From NCBI RefSeq assembly GCF_030272615.1, contig NC_081405.1, positions 157,373,454 through 157,437,453 on the forward strand: 64,000 bases of DNA, written 5' to 3'. Positions within the stretch are counted from its first letter, which is position 1, and the number at the start of each line of letters is the position of its first letter. The stretch comes from Cryptomeria japonica (lineage: Eukaryota > Streptophyta > Pinopsida > Cupressales > Cupressaceae). The translations under genes and the position numbers were made by a program. Below are positions 25,975-38,065 of the stretch, in pieces. The notes beneath the pieces were generated by a model. That model was not told where the DNA came from. It made no database searches and was given only the letters and a program-made list of their open reading frames with translations.

Positions 25975-28398
25975 TTAATTAACTCCTTGATTACAATGCC
26001 CATTGTTTTTTCTAGAGTTTAAGTAACCCACCTTCCGACACTGTTGAGTAGCCAAGTCACATATGGGGTGATCTTGAGGGCAACAATATTGTTGATCTTT
26101 GCAGCATATGGCAGATTCAAACTTACAGCAACCCCAAGTTATACAGAATCTAAAAATGTGCTGTGTGCAACAACATGTGGTTCCAGCTGGGCAGTACCGA
26201 AGTACATCACACTTAACTGGTGTAGGGATTGGAGGGGGTGGTGGAGGATTTGGGTTTGTTTTAATTGGATAGGATGCTAAAGTGTTGATTCCACATATGC
26301 CTTCAGGAACATCTGTGTTTCGGACCATGTAAGAATACCCATTCCTGCCCCAATTTTTTCCCCATGAATTTTTCACAATCCAGTAAGCAAGGCCATTTTG
26401 TGAACCATAACCAACTATCAGTGCAGCGTGGTCTAGTGAACTTGTGCATGGACCAGTGAAGATGCCCTGTCAAATGGGAAAATAAACAATTATCCTGCCC
26501 TACTACACAGGGAGAAAAGTAATTGTCCTTCAATGAAACACATCAGCTGCATCAGTTTAGTTCTGAATGCAATTAAATTCACTACACTCTCAGACACGTA
26601 TACAAATTAAAGATATTAGTTTTCCACGATCCATAATAGTTATTGTGATCACTTCTGGTTTCGATTGTGTGTGTTTTTTTACGTCAACATTTGGGATCAC
26701 ACTCTGTGATCCATCATAAGGATGATAAAAAGCTCAAGGAGTAGAAAAATGGACAGTTGCAGATCTATGAAGGTGTAGCTTCTTCTCTCCCCTGCCTATC
26801 TTACCTTTTTAAGCTCAGTTATGGCAGGGTCTCTTTCCCTCTTGCTTGTCTTTCTCTTCCTCTTTATTTATTTATATAATTATTTTTGTTTCTTTCTTAT
26901 TGTGGAGCCTCCTTTTTCATTTTTTGCCTTGCATTTTTGTTATCTTTGTTTTTTTTTTGGCTTATTCTTTTTAACTTATTTATTTATTAAAATTAATAAA
27001 ATAACTACGTTTATTATAATATAATTAATAAAATTATTTTTTTATAATTTTATTATCTTTGTTTGTTGTTGTTATAATTTCTTCCTACTTGTATCATGTT
27101 TATTTAGGTGGTTTTACCTTTTCTTTTCTTTTGTGTGGTCTTCCTCTTTGTTATCTTTTTATCTTCGTATTATTTTCTTGGCTTTGTTGTTTTTTAATTC
27201 TCTTTTTTCTTTCCTCCCTTGTTAGCTTTTTGGATTTTTATTCTTTGTATGAGCTCTATTTATTGTTTTGGGTTTTCTTTTGTCTTTTTTACCTTTTTCT
27301 TGCTATTAGCATAGGCTTTTTATTTGCTCTCTCCTTATTTTTATTATTATTTTCTTTGAGGTATTTTCCTTATTTTTGTCTTTGTTTATCCCTTCTTTTT
27401 AATTTCTTTTTATATTCCTTGGATCCTGCCTTGGTTGGTGTGTAACTTCTTCTCTCTCCTGCCTATCTTACCTTTTTAAAACCTACATAGATCTGCAACT
27501 GTCCATTTTTCTACTCCTTGAGCTTTCTATCATCCTAATGATGGATCACAGAATGTGATCCAAAACGTTGATGTAAAAAAAACACACAATCGAAACCAGA
27601 AGCGATCACGATAACATATACAAATTTCAAAGAAATACCTAACAATAACTAAATTCAGAATAAAATTGACAGCAGCTAAATTCATTTCCACAATTGCATC
27701 AGGACTTACATCAGAATACAACTGGAATGCTCGTCCCCCACCGGAAATGCCCACACTAACAGGTTGTTTTGCAACTGCCTGTAGCAATGCTCTCTCATTG
27801 TTTGCTGGTATATCTATGTAATCATCTATAGTCACCACTTGCCTATTAACCTGAAAGAAAACACTTCAAGATATTCAAATTCATTGGGGTCAATGATTTT
27901 TAAGAATATTGAACATAAAAAACTGAATCATATGGTGACGGTACAAATGGGTCACACATCACAATTAGAAGCCAATGTGTCTGGCTTTCTTAAATAAAGT
28001 ACCTTGAACAATATTAGCATTAAATATTGAAGACCAGTTTAGAACCATGCCACAATACATTAAATTGTCTAACCTATCAAAAAACAAACATTAGATTGTC
28101 TAATTATTAATGATCTATGAGATCGCAAACTACAAAAAGCTTTGTTTAAAAGCCAGTTACACCTTTTTTCTGTTACAAGTCTTCTCGGCACCTACATAAG
28201 GATAGTCCTCCTCTGTATCAATTCCACCATTTCTTATTACCCATTGGAAAGCATAATCCATAAGTCCTCCATCACAACCACTATTATAAGATGTGTCGCA
28301 ATCACACAACTCTTGTTCAGAGAGGCTAACCAGAGAGCCTGTAAAAATACTGTTTATGCCTTCAATTGCCCCAGTCGCTGAAAAAGCCCAACAGTCAC
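25975..28398 (-). CDS. XBCP3: XBCP3-like papain-family cysteine protease with granulin domain, 3' three exons
   Basis: C1A peptidases of this type cleave proteins in vacuole or ER-derived bodies in senescence, immunity and xylem cell death. Exon 28398-28163 begins after CAG and gives GDCWAFS with the catalytic Cys, then [11 protein letters not shown] and [11 protein letters not shown]. Exon 27850-27710 gives [20 protein letters not shown] and ends FQLYSD before GTAAGT. Exon 26466-25975 gives [20 protein letters not shown] with the catalytic His, KNSWGKNWG with the catalytic Asn, a proline-rich linker, then a Cys-rich granulin domain ending CDLATQQC and a short tail. All splice sites are canonical. 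Signal peptide, I29 prodomain and mature N-terminus are absent to the right: they may lie past the repeat cluster, or the gene may be truncated. The remaining frame is undamaged. Confidence 0.85.
26640..27614. mobile_element. Long-TIR element inside the last intron of the protease gene
   Basis: Inverted repeats of about 140 bp (26640-26776 and 27481-27614) share TTCTGGTTTCGATTGTGTGT, GGATCACA(C/T)TCTGTGATCC and ATGGACAGTTGCAGATCTAT. A second pair, CTGCCTATCTTACCTTTTTA, is directly repeated at the inner edges (near 26794 and 27459). The core is about 600 bp of T-rich pyrimidine sequence with no gene. A target-site duplication was not clear. It is a MITE- or Mutator-like non-autonomous element by structure only. 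Confidence 0.65.
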
Positions 28399-28826
28399 CT
28401 GTACAAATAGACAAGTCCTTTACCACTTCCAAATAGAAGATAACAACACACACTACATTTGGAAATAACCAGACAACTGCAATTTCTCCATCAAGTTAAA
28501 TGACTTTCCATGAAAGAGATGACCAAATTACACAATCCATATGCTACGATAAATAATGTCATGATAAATCTTTGGCATGAACACATTGTCTTTTGGTCAA
28601 GATTCAAATGGTAATCAACAGAATTTTTTCAATCCGTGATCTTGAGCTCACAATATTTAAAAAGCAGTCCCTAACACCAAAAAGCTGTCTGTGGATACAA
28701 AAGGAAACTGAACCCTTACTGACAAACCATTTGAGACAGACTCCAAATTTAAATATTGTATTAGATAATCAAGCCACAAAAAATCTCCTCATACAAGGCT
28801 CGGATTACAGCAATCTCTAGTCCCAA
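28399..28826. other. Upstream side of the catalytic-Cys exon, no exon found
   Basis: I looked on the minus strand for the mature N-terminus (a VDWR / NQGSC type segment) and prodomain and saw neither. Confidence 0.45.
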
Positions 28827-29226
28827 TGTTTTCTTTCACTCGTCAAGATCAAATTGAAAACATTAGCAAAGAGAAATTATTGTAACTCTCTTCAAAAAGC
28901 TAAGAGTCAAGATTTTTCAACTTGTTGTTTACCGCTACAACTGATAAATTAAATGCAAGAAATAATAATGTACATGACAATGCATACGAGACACAGTAGT
29001 AAAATATATCCTTATTTGCACATGCAATTATTACAAAGAAGAAGACAAGAGAGAAGGTACACAATATATTTAAAGAACCCAACGGTTGCCGAGAGGTACA
29101 CAACCGCCAACCAACCGACACATAACTACCCAAGAGTGACAACCTACTTAATACAATTAATTAATACATTGTTGGGTAATCAAAATTACCAAACATAATA
29201 ATAAGCATTTTATGCCAACTACATCA
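28827..29226 (-). repeat. 3' LTR of the gypsy host element
   Basis: On the minus strand a polypurine tract (CTTTTGGGGGGAA) is followed by TGATGTAGTTGGC at 29226. Downstream are a promoter-like TCTTTAAATATATTG and a GGTTGGTTGGCGG segment. The far end near 28827 (AAAGAAAACA) is a guess; the near end is sharp. Confidence 0.55.
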
Positions 29227-30501
29227 TTCCCCCCAAAAGAAAAAGTCGTCTTCCAGACGACAAGCAAACATCAAGTAATATTCGAGAAGACTAATGATAG
29301 ACAATGACTTGGATTGGAGAACCCCAAATTGTAGTGTACCTGCTGAATCAAATGGGAGTTTTGGGGCAATGCCTCCAACGGGGGTTTGGGGGTAGCACCC
29401 CTGTCACCAACACCAAATTTAAACCTTCAAAACCACACAGAACTCCATGGCACACATGGTTTTTGTGATTTTTTAAGATGCCAAAAACAATGCTAACGAA
29501 GCTAGAAAACAACAATTTCATATCAAAATTATGTTCAAGTTGTACTCTCCACTTCAGAATTGATGGTCATACTTGAAGTTGCTCTATTTTTTCTTGCCTT
29601 CCCCTCGTCTCATGTAAGAATTCCCTGACCATACGAATTTCCAAGCTGTCCTTTATGCAAACTTCCTTCACATGTTGCTTGCCCGTATCTACCTCTTGTC
29701 TTCTTGCACAATATCCGTACAGCTGAGTATGTGCCTCATACGGATGTCTCCCTTCACTCATCCTTGCCACCCGTACGGATTGCTTTGTTTCTCTTCCCCC
29801 ATACGGCATCCAATACCACAACACTGTTTTGTATGGCATACCTCTCCACTTGTCTCGCAGTATGATGTTTGTGGGGTGTACAACCTTCCATGCTTCGTTT
29901 GTTCTCCAGAAGATGTTTGTATGAATTCCTTGCTCACGTATGGCCACCCACTCAGTCCTTACGAGTTCCTCTACCCTCTTGTCTTCCCGTATGGCATACT
30001 TCCCACGTACGGCCTTAACACTTCATACGGTCTTGACAGTTTCTTCTCGTACGATCTTGGCACTTCTTTCCTGTACGATTTCTCACCCACCTCGTACGGC
30101 CATTCTTCGTGCAGCCACTTTCTCCCTTCGGACAACTTGTCACGTCTCTACGAACTGCAAGTTACCTTACGAACGTTTGTGGCATACAACTTCAACTCGT
30201 ACGGTTTCCCCTTGTACGACATCTTATATCCAAGCCTGCATTGTATGGCGTACTGATTTTGTTTGTACGGTATGATCCTTATCTATCCTCCATACAACCT
30301 GTTTGGTATCCCATACAGCGCCCTCATGACCTCGTACGGCTGCTCTATTTTTTCGTATGACAATGGTATTGCTACTCTATTTTTCCGTACAACAATGGTA
30401 TCCCCTCATATGACTCATGATCACCATACAAATTCTTGCATGACTTTCCAACCTTGTACAAGTTCTTGTTGTACGACTCATTCTCTCCTTGCTACGGCTT
30501 G
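29227..30501 (-). mobile_element. 3' internal tail of the gypsy host element, rich in CCGTACGA motifs
   Basis: This stretch runs from the polypurine tract back to the Copia-like insertion. Between about 29560 and 30501 it repeats short motifs of the type CCGTACGAG / CATACGG, roughly every 20-60 bp, and the same motif continues at 38066-38120 past the inserted element. A frame of 126 residues exists but looks like a by-product of the repeat. Near 29246-29262 GTCGTCTTCCAGACGAC is a perfect palindrome apart from its central base. Confidence 0.5.
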
Positions 30502-31665
30502 TGTTGGCTTAATGATGATGTAATAGGTTGATTGATGACTTTATTCGTGTCGTCATTGATGGAAAACATGTTTTGTTAGTCATCTAAGTCATCTAGACCA
30601 ACCGGTAGTGGAATCTATCAAACAACAAAACTGTTAAGTTGCAGTTAAACCGGTAAACAAAGAATAGAGCGATGATTAGACAACCGGTATGGACGATCGG
30701 TGAAGAGTTAGACGTTGCAGTTTGGTACATATGTTTATGACATTGGCATGAGTCTTTGATTGCAACCGCATCAACAGATTCAGAGTATTGAACAAGTTAT
30801 GATCGATAGAACAGTCACAGGCAGGAAGAACAAAGAACCGGTAAAGCAGAGTTACTTTGATCGGTTATCGGTAGAATTTATGTTATATTTTTAAGTTATG
30901 TTTTGTTTGGCCGACATGAGAAAAGTGTAATGAGTGGGAAATTGTTAAAGGTGACTAGATTCGATGAACCTAGGGAATTGTTCCAAGGTTCTTAGCCGAC
31001 TTAACAAAGTTGTTATAAGGAGATGTAAATTGAATGATTTTATGAGATCAGAGTGAGAATTTGATCGTGTAGTGGAAGGAGTTAGAGGTTGATGTTTACT
31101 CGGTGATAGAAGTTGATCAGAAGCGGATCTAATCAGGCACAAAGATGCTAACAGTAGATCAGTTGAACTTGTTGGTCCCTAACAGTTGCAGCAAGAAAAT
31201 CCTCTAGCAAGGTCACTCTTAACAGCGTGCGGTGGGATCCTAACAGGTCCAAAGGTTAAAATCCTCTAACAAGGTGACACATTAGCTTGTGTTTTGAAAT
31301 CCCTTTGTCGGGTAGCTCCTAACAAGCCTTATTGTAATAGCTCTTAACTGGGCTAAAGCACTCTTAACCGGGTGTCACTCCTAACAGGGTGTTGTACGAC
31401 CTTAACCGATCAGATCTCTATTCTGAAGATAGTTGATCCTTGTGGGTATCAATTCCCACCGTGGTTTTTCCCATTTGGGTTTCCACGTGAAAATCATTGT
31501 GTTATGGTTTGCATGCTTTATTGGGTGTTTGCTTATGTGGTTATATTTCTTGCATGCATATTGATTTTCAGATTAGTGAAAAGTGTTATCAGATTTATTA
31601 AGTTTTTGCTTGCACTGATTCACCACCCCCCCCCCCCCACTCTCTCAGTGCCTTAAAAGTTATCA
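30502..31665 (+). repeat. 5' LTR of the Copia-like element
   Basis: 1164 bp. It matches the 3' LTR closely; the main difference is a long C-run near 31626-31638. It contains many ACCGGT and CTAACAGG motifs. Confidence 0.9.
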
Positions 31666-31667
31666 AT

Positions 31668-31679
31668 TGGTATCAGAGC
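31668..31679 (+). other. Primer-binding site (initiator Met-tRNA)
   Basis: TGGTATCAGAGC, two bases after the LTR end. Confidence 0.9.
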
Positions 31680-31726
31680 CTAATTCCCTTAAGGCTTAAC
31701 CGCTTGGGAGGATCTCTAAGGCTAAC

Positions 31727-33031
31727 ATGGGGGAAGGTTCAATGAGTTACAAAGAGCTTTCACACAGGCTTGCAAAATCTGAAGAAGCCTATAATGAACT
31801 AAAGGTCAAGTACAAAGCTTCATTGGCTAAGAGAAAAGAGTTGGCTGAGTAGTTGATGGAACTTACTGAAAATAGTTCATCTGAGGAAGCAAACATTGAT
31901 GCCTTGGTTAATGAGGTTGAAAAGATGAATGATGATAAGTCAAATCTGAGAAGAGAGTTGGAAGCCCTTACCATCAGGATGAGTCAAGAGTTAGAAGCCA
32001 GGAGGACAGCTAAAGACAAAATAAGAGATCAAGAGCATTAGATCGTTAAGCTGAACCGGGAGATTAGTAACTTGCATGTTCATCTTCAAGAGGAAACAGA
32101 AGAAAAGGAGGAAATACAAGCTGATCTAGACATGGCTATGTCTCTTAGAGAAAGTCTTACAAAGAAAAATGAGGAGCTTACCAAAGAGTTGGCTGATGCT
32201 AATGAGTTATTAGCTAAATTCAACAAGAGCACTGCTATGCTTGATGAGCAGATTCGAACACAAAGGCAAAATGGAGATACACATGGCTTGGGATACACAA
32301 CCTTTGAACAAGGAGAGCCATCCGGTACCAAGGACACCATGCATGAAGCCAAATCTGCACCAAAGACCAAGAAGATCACCGGTAAGAGAACCTACAAACC
32401 AGTATGCTTTAACAGTCATAAGGAAGGTCATACTGCAAATGTTTGTAGAAGTAGATCCAGTACTTTTGATGGATATAGACCTAACGCATATGAAGGTTAT
32501 AAGCCTAGTACTTTTAATGGACATTGCTTCAATTGCAATAAGTATGGGCATAGAGCTATTGAGTGTAGGTCTAGAGTGAACAATTAGAGATCTTACATGA
32601 ATCAGAGGTCTAATGGTGAATGGCAGAGATCTTACAATGACCGGAGAAACCCTACTTGGCAGAGAACTTATGTGAACCAGTCTAGTCCATATGAAATGGA
32701 GAATAGATGGAATGTGACATGTTCAATCTGTCACAACTATGGTCATGTTGCTATGAATTGCCGAAGAAGAACTGGTAGAGGCAATGCTGGACCCTGGAGA
32801 GCATCTGGAATGGCATGTTTTCATTGTCACAAACCAGGACACCTTGCAAAGTTTTGTAGAGCTAGAATGAACCAACTGGTTAATCAGTCTGTTGACCGGA
32901 AAGGAAAGAAGGTAGATGTGGAGGAAACCAAAAGAGAGATGAATAAGACATGGAGGAAGAAAAGTGATGAGAAACCATCGAAAGACTCCAATTCTTCACC
33001 TAGTGTGGAGAATCCCTCACTGGTAAACTAA
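31727..33031 (+). pseudogene. Gag-like protein: coiled coil plus four zinc knuckles, three in-frame TAG stops
   Basis: The 434-codon frame from ATG at 31727 starts MGEGSMSYKELSHRLAKSEE. Residues about 20-190 are heptad-like and rich in Glu/Lys/Leu (coiled coil). Then come CCHC knuckles: CFNSHKEGHTANVC (second Cys replaced by Ser), CFNCNKYGHRAIEC, CSICHNYGHVAMNC and CFHCHKPGHLAKFC, followed by a basic tail. Such proteins coat retroelement RNA in cytoplasmic particles. There is no frameshift, but TAG interrupts at 31850, 32039 and 32585; the flanking frame continues normally. CAG-to-TAG decay by methyl-C deamination is the simplest reading. No pol follows. Confidence 0.8.
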
Positions 33032-33503
33032 GCTATGTATGAGCTTAGGGGGAGCACATTATCAGATCCATTTCCGGACCCCCTACATGGTGTGCGGTAA
33101 GTCAAATCTGCATATTGTGATGCATTATGATGTTATGAAGTGATTTTGAACCAGTTTCATCTCAAACCGGTATATTGAATGTGATTTATGAACCGGTAAC
33201 AAGTTTTAGGGTTGAACGGTGATTAGGGTATGTTCAACCGGTATTGCATTTAATGCAGTTTGTAAAAGCAAATAAAAAGGTGTTTTAGAGTTTCATTTCT
33301 AACCTAGCATTTTCAAGAACATAGTTGTGGAGCGACATAAGCACAAAAGAGCACTTGATTGCTACATTGGCGAATTTGATAGCTAATTGTGAAGATTTGA
33401 AAAGAAGTGAATCGGTGAAAGTGCATTCGGACTGGAAACCCTAGCTGCAAGAAGTTGAAAGGTATTTATCTGTGAATCTGATTTTGGTGTTTGAATTTTC
33501 ACA

Positions 33504-36500
33504 ATGGATACATCACACATTGTTGATGTTACCGAAAGGCCTTGATCGGAATTCAAGAGGCATCCTCATAAGTCGACAAAGATAGATCCAGCTGGAGCCC
33601 TATCCAGCGTACCCTATGGTGTTTTGCATGTCGAAGACATCCGATCTTACATTCATTGCAAACTAGAGGATTTGGGAGCTTTTGCAATCTTTAATCAATA
33701 CCGAACGCTGTGATGAACAAGGAGTGAAAAAGGATCAATTCAGAAGGGTTACCGATAAAGGTTTTCACCATGTTGTGAACTTTATAGATGATTTTGAAGA
33801 AGAGCATATCAGATATGTTTTGAGTAGGATTCATGATTAGTTCATGTGGTTAGATCGACCACACAAGATCACAAAGGAGGCTATCCATGTTGTAACCGAA
33901 TTATGGGACCGGTGAAGTTCTTGTGTTAAGAACAATCCCGAAGGATGATGTTACTCGATTAACTAAATCTAAATGGGATGGTTGTGCAATGACTGTGAAT
34001 GACATTGATGATCTAGCGGTGAAGTTTGCATCTATGGTCATCGGTTACAGGGTATATCATTCGAGCAGAATGAATAGCATTCCTGAAGTTGCTATCCACA
34101 CAGCTTACCGGATGTTGAAGGTGAATGTTGATTATGATCTTGCTGAAGCATTGAGAGCACAATTGGTGTTGAATCTTGAATCAATCAAGAAGGACAAGCG
34201 GCAAAAATTCAAATTTGGTCAGTTGATCATTGATTTGTTTTTCTATTTCCAGTTATTCTTTCCTGGTATAGGAGATATTCAATGGTCTGATGATACAACG
34301 ACAATGTTGCAAATTAAGAACAATAACAAGATGCTTGGAAATGATTTTACAAAGACAATCTGGGGATACTTCAAGGATTTCCAGAAAAGAATGCATGACA
34401 AAGAAAGTATACTGGCGCATGTTATAAAGAGGCATGAAGACTCTATCTGTTTTATGGTTGATACTGATACTTGTCAGATGGAGGTTACAGATCCAAGAAC
34501 TTCATGGGTCATGCCTATGGGGTATGAGGTAGGAGAAGATATCTTGATTATTTATACTGAAGACCTCCTATCCAAACCGGTAGATCCTAGTGTAACTAGG
34601 TTTGGAACTTTTAAAGAGAAATCAATAGAGGTACATTCTGAGTTGGCTAAACCGGTAATAGCCAAAAAGGTTAGAAAAGAGGTTGAACAATTTGTTGTTG
34701 AACAAGGCTTTACAAAAGAAATGATTGATGAAGCTAGTACAAGATTTGAAGCAAAGAAGGCCGGAACATCTAGTGCACAAACCGGCAAACAAACCAGAAG
34801 TACAACTGTTAAGGAGAAGCCCCCTCCTCCAAAGATACAAATCAGAAGAAAAGCTAAGGAGATTGCACCGGAAGCACCTAAGGCTACTGGTAAGAGGAAG
34901 AAAGAACAAGCACACAGAGCTGCTGCAGAGGAAGAGGCAGAGGAAACAAAATCTGAAGGAGGCAAGAAGGAATTGAGAGCAAGTGGTAAGAAATCTAAAG
35001 TGGTTGGAGCACCTACTGTTAAAACAGTTAAACCACAGGTAACTAAAGCCACTATACTTGAGAAATTGTTGGAGAACATAAGGAATTATGGTATATTGGT
35101 TGGTGTGCATAAGAATTATAATCATTTTAATGAGGAAGAGCAGAAACAGATTGAAGATTCAGTTGTTTGGTACATCAATCATTACAACAAAGCATTGATT
35201 GAATTACAAGGACAGATACTTGATTCTTTGTATAATAAACTGGAAGCAAGATGGCAAACTGCTATTAGGCAGGACAAAGAAATAATTGAGTATGTACTGA
35301 TGCATTTGCAATCGGAGACAACTAAGGAAGAAGTGCAAGAAATTATTTCAAGATCAAAACCATTATTTAGAACAAAGAAGAGGTTAACAAGATTACTTGC
35401 TAGAGAATCCTAGTCGGTTCAAGCTGAGACTGAGGAGATTCTAAAGAAATTTTTAGGACTGGAGAAAGAGGAACCAGAGCAGATTGAATCATCTGAGGAA
35501 GAAGATATTCCTAAAGCACCAATAATTGAAGGAGAACCACCAAATGTATTTGAGGATGAGATATTTACTTAGATGGAGAAAGAACCGGAAAGTGGTGCTA
35601 CATCAGTGCCTAATGTTCCTACTGTCATAGTAGAAGAACCAGTGATACCATAAGATATTCCAACCGGTAAAGGTGAAGAGAAGAAAGATACAAAAGTGAA
35701 TGCACAAATGGATGATGTGCAACTCACTGAGCCATCGAAGAATGAAGAAGATAAGCAGAAAGAAGAAGCACAAGAGCAGAAAGTGACCTCCTGGTCACTT
35801 CAAAGAAGATCATTGATGATGATGAAGATGATGACACTATATCTATCCAATGACTGATTAATATGGATATGTTGAGTCCTACAGAACTAATGGAGATTGC
35901 ATCTGCTATGCAATATAAGGCCAAGAAGAAGATGTTAAGAGCACAAAGGAGAGAAGCACAAACTATACAAAATGTTGTTGAGATATTTTCAAGTCTGTTA
36001 CCGGAGACAAACACTGACAGTCTTACAACCCCTATTGAGAAACTAGACCACTTGGTCACATCTACAGGGGAGCAAATGAAGATTCTTGGAGTAGCTGCTT
36101 TATATAATATTGAGAAAGAATATGAGAAGAGAAGGATTGAAACATTGATCAAAGCTATTGATAGAGACAGAGTAGGTCTTACTGTTAACATGGACCAGAT
36201 CAAGGAAGCATTACAAACCGGAGGTAAAATTTTGTCTACTATTTGCAACTTCTCATTGTTTGTCGATGATATTGATAAGAAGAGGAAGGAAGAGCAGCAG
36301 GAGCTAAAGAATTTGAGTGAATCATTTGATCCTCTAAATGATTCAGTCACAATTTTTGGTCGAGCGATCATGAGTATACAGCAGAAGCTTAAAGCATATG
36401 AGGTTGAACAATTCAAGAGGACATCATCATTGCAGGAGTTACAAACTCATCTAGTCCCTAAGTTACAAATTTTGTAGAGAGGTTACAAGGATACAAAGGC

Positions 36501-36659
36501 AATTTTGGCTACATCGGAGATGAGTACACTTGATGCTATGGAAGAACTTGCATACCAGATCAGAACACATATTGAGATTACATGTACTCTTTTGGAGACA
36601 TGGGAGAATGATCTGAAAATCTTGAAGACTAATTTTGCTGATGTTTTTCTCAAAATGTA
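33504..36659 (+). pseudogene. Second ORF of the Copia-like element, function unknown
   Basis: It begins MDTSHIVDVTERP at 33504 and is broken early by stops and shifts. A 496-codon block at 33923-35413 is open: its first 200 residues are helical and hydrophobic (DDLAVKFASMVIGYRVYHSS, ICFMVDTDTCQMEVTDPRTS, WVMPMGYEVGED), then a Lys/Glu/Ala-rich disordered segment, then a helical part. After three stops and a frame change, 35863-36477 is a coiled coil (YNIEKEYEKRRIETLIKAID), continuing to about 36659. No catalytic motif of transposition is visible. I know similar proteins only as uncharacterised plant retroelement products. It may be structural or an envelope-position accessory gene. Confidence 0.6.
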
Positions 36660-36901
36660 ATTGTAACTATTTGAACTCTTGTACATTTGGTAATGCAAAT
36701 TTTGATGTATTGTATTCATTTGTTTCAAATGTATTTGCTTACCTTTGCCCTTGCTGTCAAAGGGGGAGTAGTATAAGTCAGTCAAAATTTTGTAATAGCA
36801 TGTAATTGCTAAGGGAGAGTTTTTGTATTTGAGTCAAGTCATGAAATTTTTGTAATGTGATACTTAAGACAAAAATTTTCCTAAGTGTTGCCATCAATGC
36901 C

Positions 36902-36912
36902 AAAGGGGGAGA
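36902..36912 (+). other. Polypurine tract of the Copia-like element
   Basis: AAAGGGGGAGA directly before the 3' LTR. Confidence 0.85.
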
Positions 36913-36913
36913 T

Positions 36914-38065
36914 TGTTGGCTTGATGATGATGTAATAGGTTCATTGATGACTTTATTTGTGTTGTCATTGATGGCAACCATGTTTTGTTAATCATGTAAG
37001 TCATTTAGACCAACCGGTAGTGGAATCTGTCAGACAACAAAACTGCTAAGTTGTAGTCGAACCGGTAAACAAAGAACAAAGCGATGATCAGACAACCGGT
37101 ATGGATGATCGGTGAAGAGTTAGACGTTGCGGTTTGGTACATATGTTTATGACATTGGCACGAGTCTTTGATTGGAACCGCATCATCAGATTCAAAGTAT
37201 TGAGCAAGTTATGATCGGTAGAATAGTCACAAGCAAGAAGAATAGAGAACCGGTAAAGCAGAGTTACTTTGATCGGTTGTCGATAGAATTTAAGTTATAT
37301 TTTTGAGTTATGTTTTGTTTGGCCGACATGAGAAAAGTGTAATGAGCGGGAAATTGTTAAAGGTGACCAGATTCAATGAACCAGGGAATTGTTCCAAGGT
37401 TCTTAGCCGACTTAACAAAGTTGTTATAAGGAGATGTAAATTGAATGATTTTATGAGATCAGAGGGAGAATTTGATCGTGCGGTGGAAGGAGTTAGAGTT
37501 TGATGTTTAGTCGGTGATAGAAGTTGATCAGAAGCGGATCTAATCAGGCACAAAGGTGCTAACAACAGATTAGTTGAACTTGTTGTTCCCTAACAGTTGC
37601 AGCAAGAAAATCCTCTAACAAGTTCACTCCTAACAACGCGTGGTAGGATCTTAACAGGTTCGAAGGTTAAAATCCTCTAACAAGGTGACACATTAGCTTG
37701 TGTTTTGAAATCCCTTTGTCGGGTAGCTCCTAACAGGCCTTATTGTAATAGCTCTTAACCAAGCTAAAGCACTCTTAACCGGGTGTCACTCCTAACAGGG
37801 TGTTGTATGACCTTAACCGGTTAGATCTCTATTCTGCAAATAGTTTATCCTTGTGGGTATCAATTTCCATCGCGGTTTTTCCCATTTGCGTTTCCACATG
37901 AAAATCATCGTCTTATGGTTTGCATGCTTTATTGGGTGTTTGCTTATGTGGTTATATTTCTTGCATGCATATTGATTTTTAGATTGGTGAAAAGTGTTAT
38001 CAGATTTCTTAAGTTTTTGCTTGCACTGATTCACCTCCCCCTCTCAGTGCCTTATAAGTTTATCA
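36914..38065 (+). repeat. 3' LTR of the Copia-like element
   Basis: 1152 bp, TGTTGGC to TATCA, nearly co-linear with the 5' LTR. Confidence 0.9.

Larger units (their letters stand above)
30502..38065 (+). mobile_element. Non-autonomous Copia-like LTR retrotransposon with gag-like ORF and unknown second ORF
   Basis: LTRs at 30502-31665 and 36914-38065 begin TGTTGGCTT and end TATCA. The primer site TGGTATCAGAGC (31668-31679) and polypurine tract AAAGGGGGAGA (36902-36912) are in the expected places. Flanks are GCTTG and GGTTG, a 5-bp target duplication with one mismatch. Inside are a coiled-coil plus zinc-knuckle gag-like ORF and a second long ORF; there is no protease, integrase or reverse transcriptase, so movement would need enzymes from another element. 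It is inserted in the motif-rich tail of the minus-strand gypsy host element. Confidence 0.88.

Noticed and set aside
26821-27445. Plus-strand hydrophobic frames ([20 protein letters not shown] type) that look like membrane proteins
   Set aside because: They are translations of the T-rich core between inverted repeats; composition explains them and no gene signals are present.
29672-30256. 194-residue plus-strand frame rich in Ser, Tyr and Leu
   Set aside because: Opposite strand to the gypsy tail; its composition follows the CGTACGG repeats.
34552-35125. Minus-strand frames of 167-175 residues with membrane-like composition
   Set aside because: Antisense of the Lys/Glu-rich part of the second Copia-like ORF.
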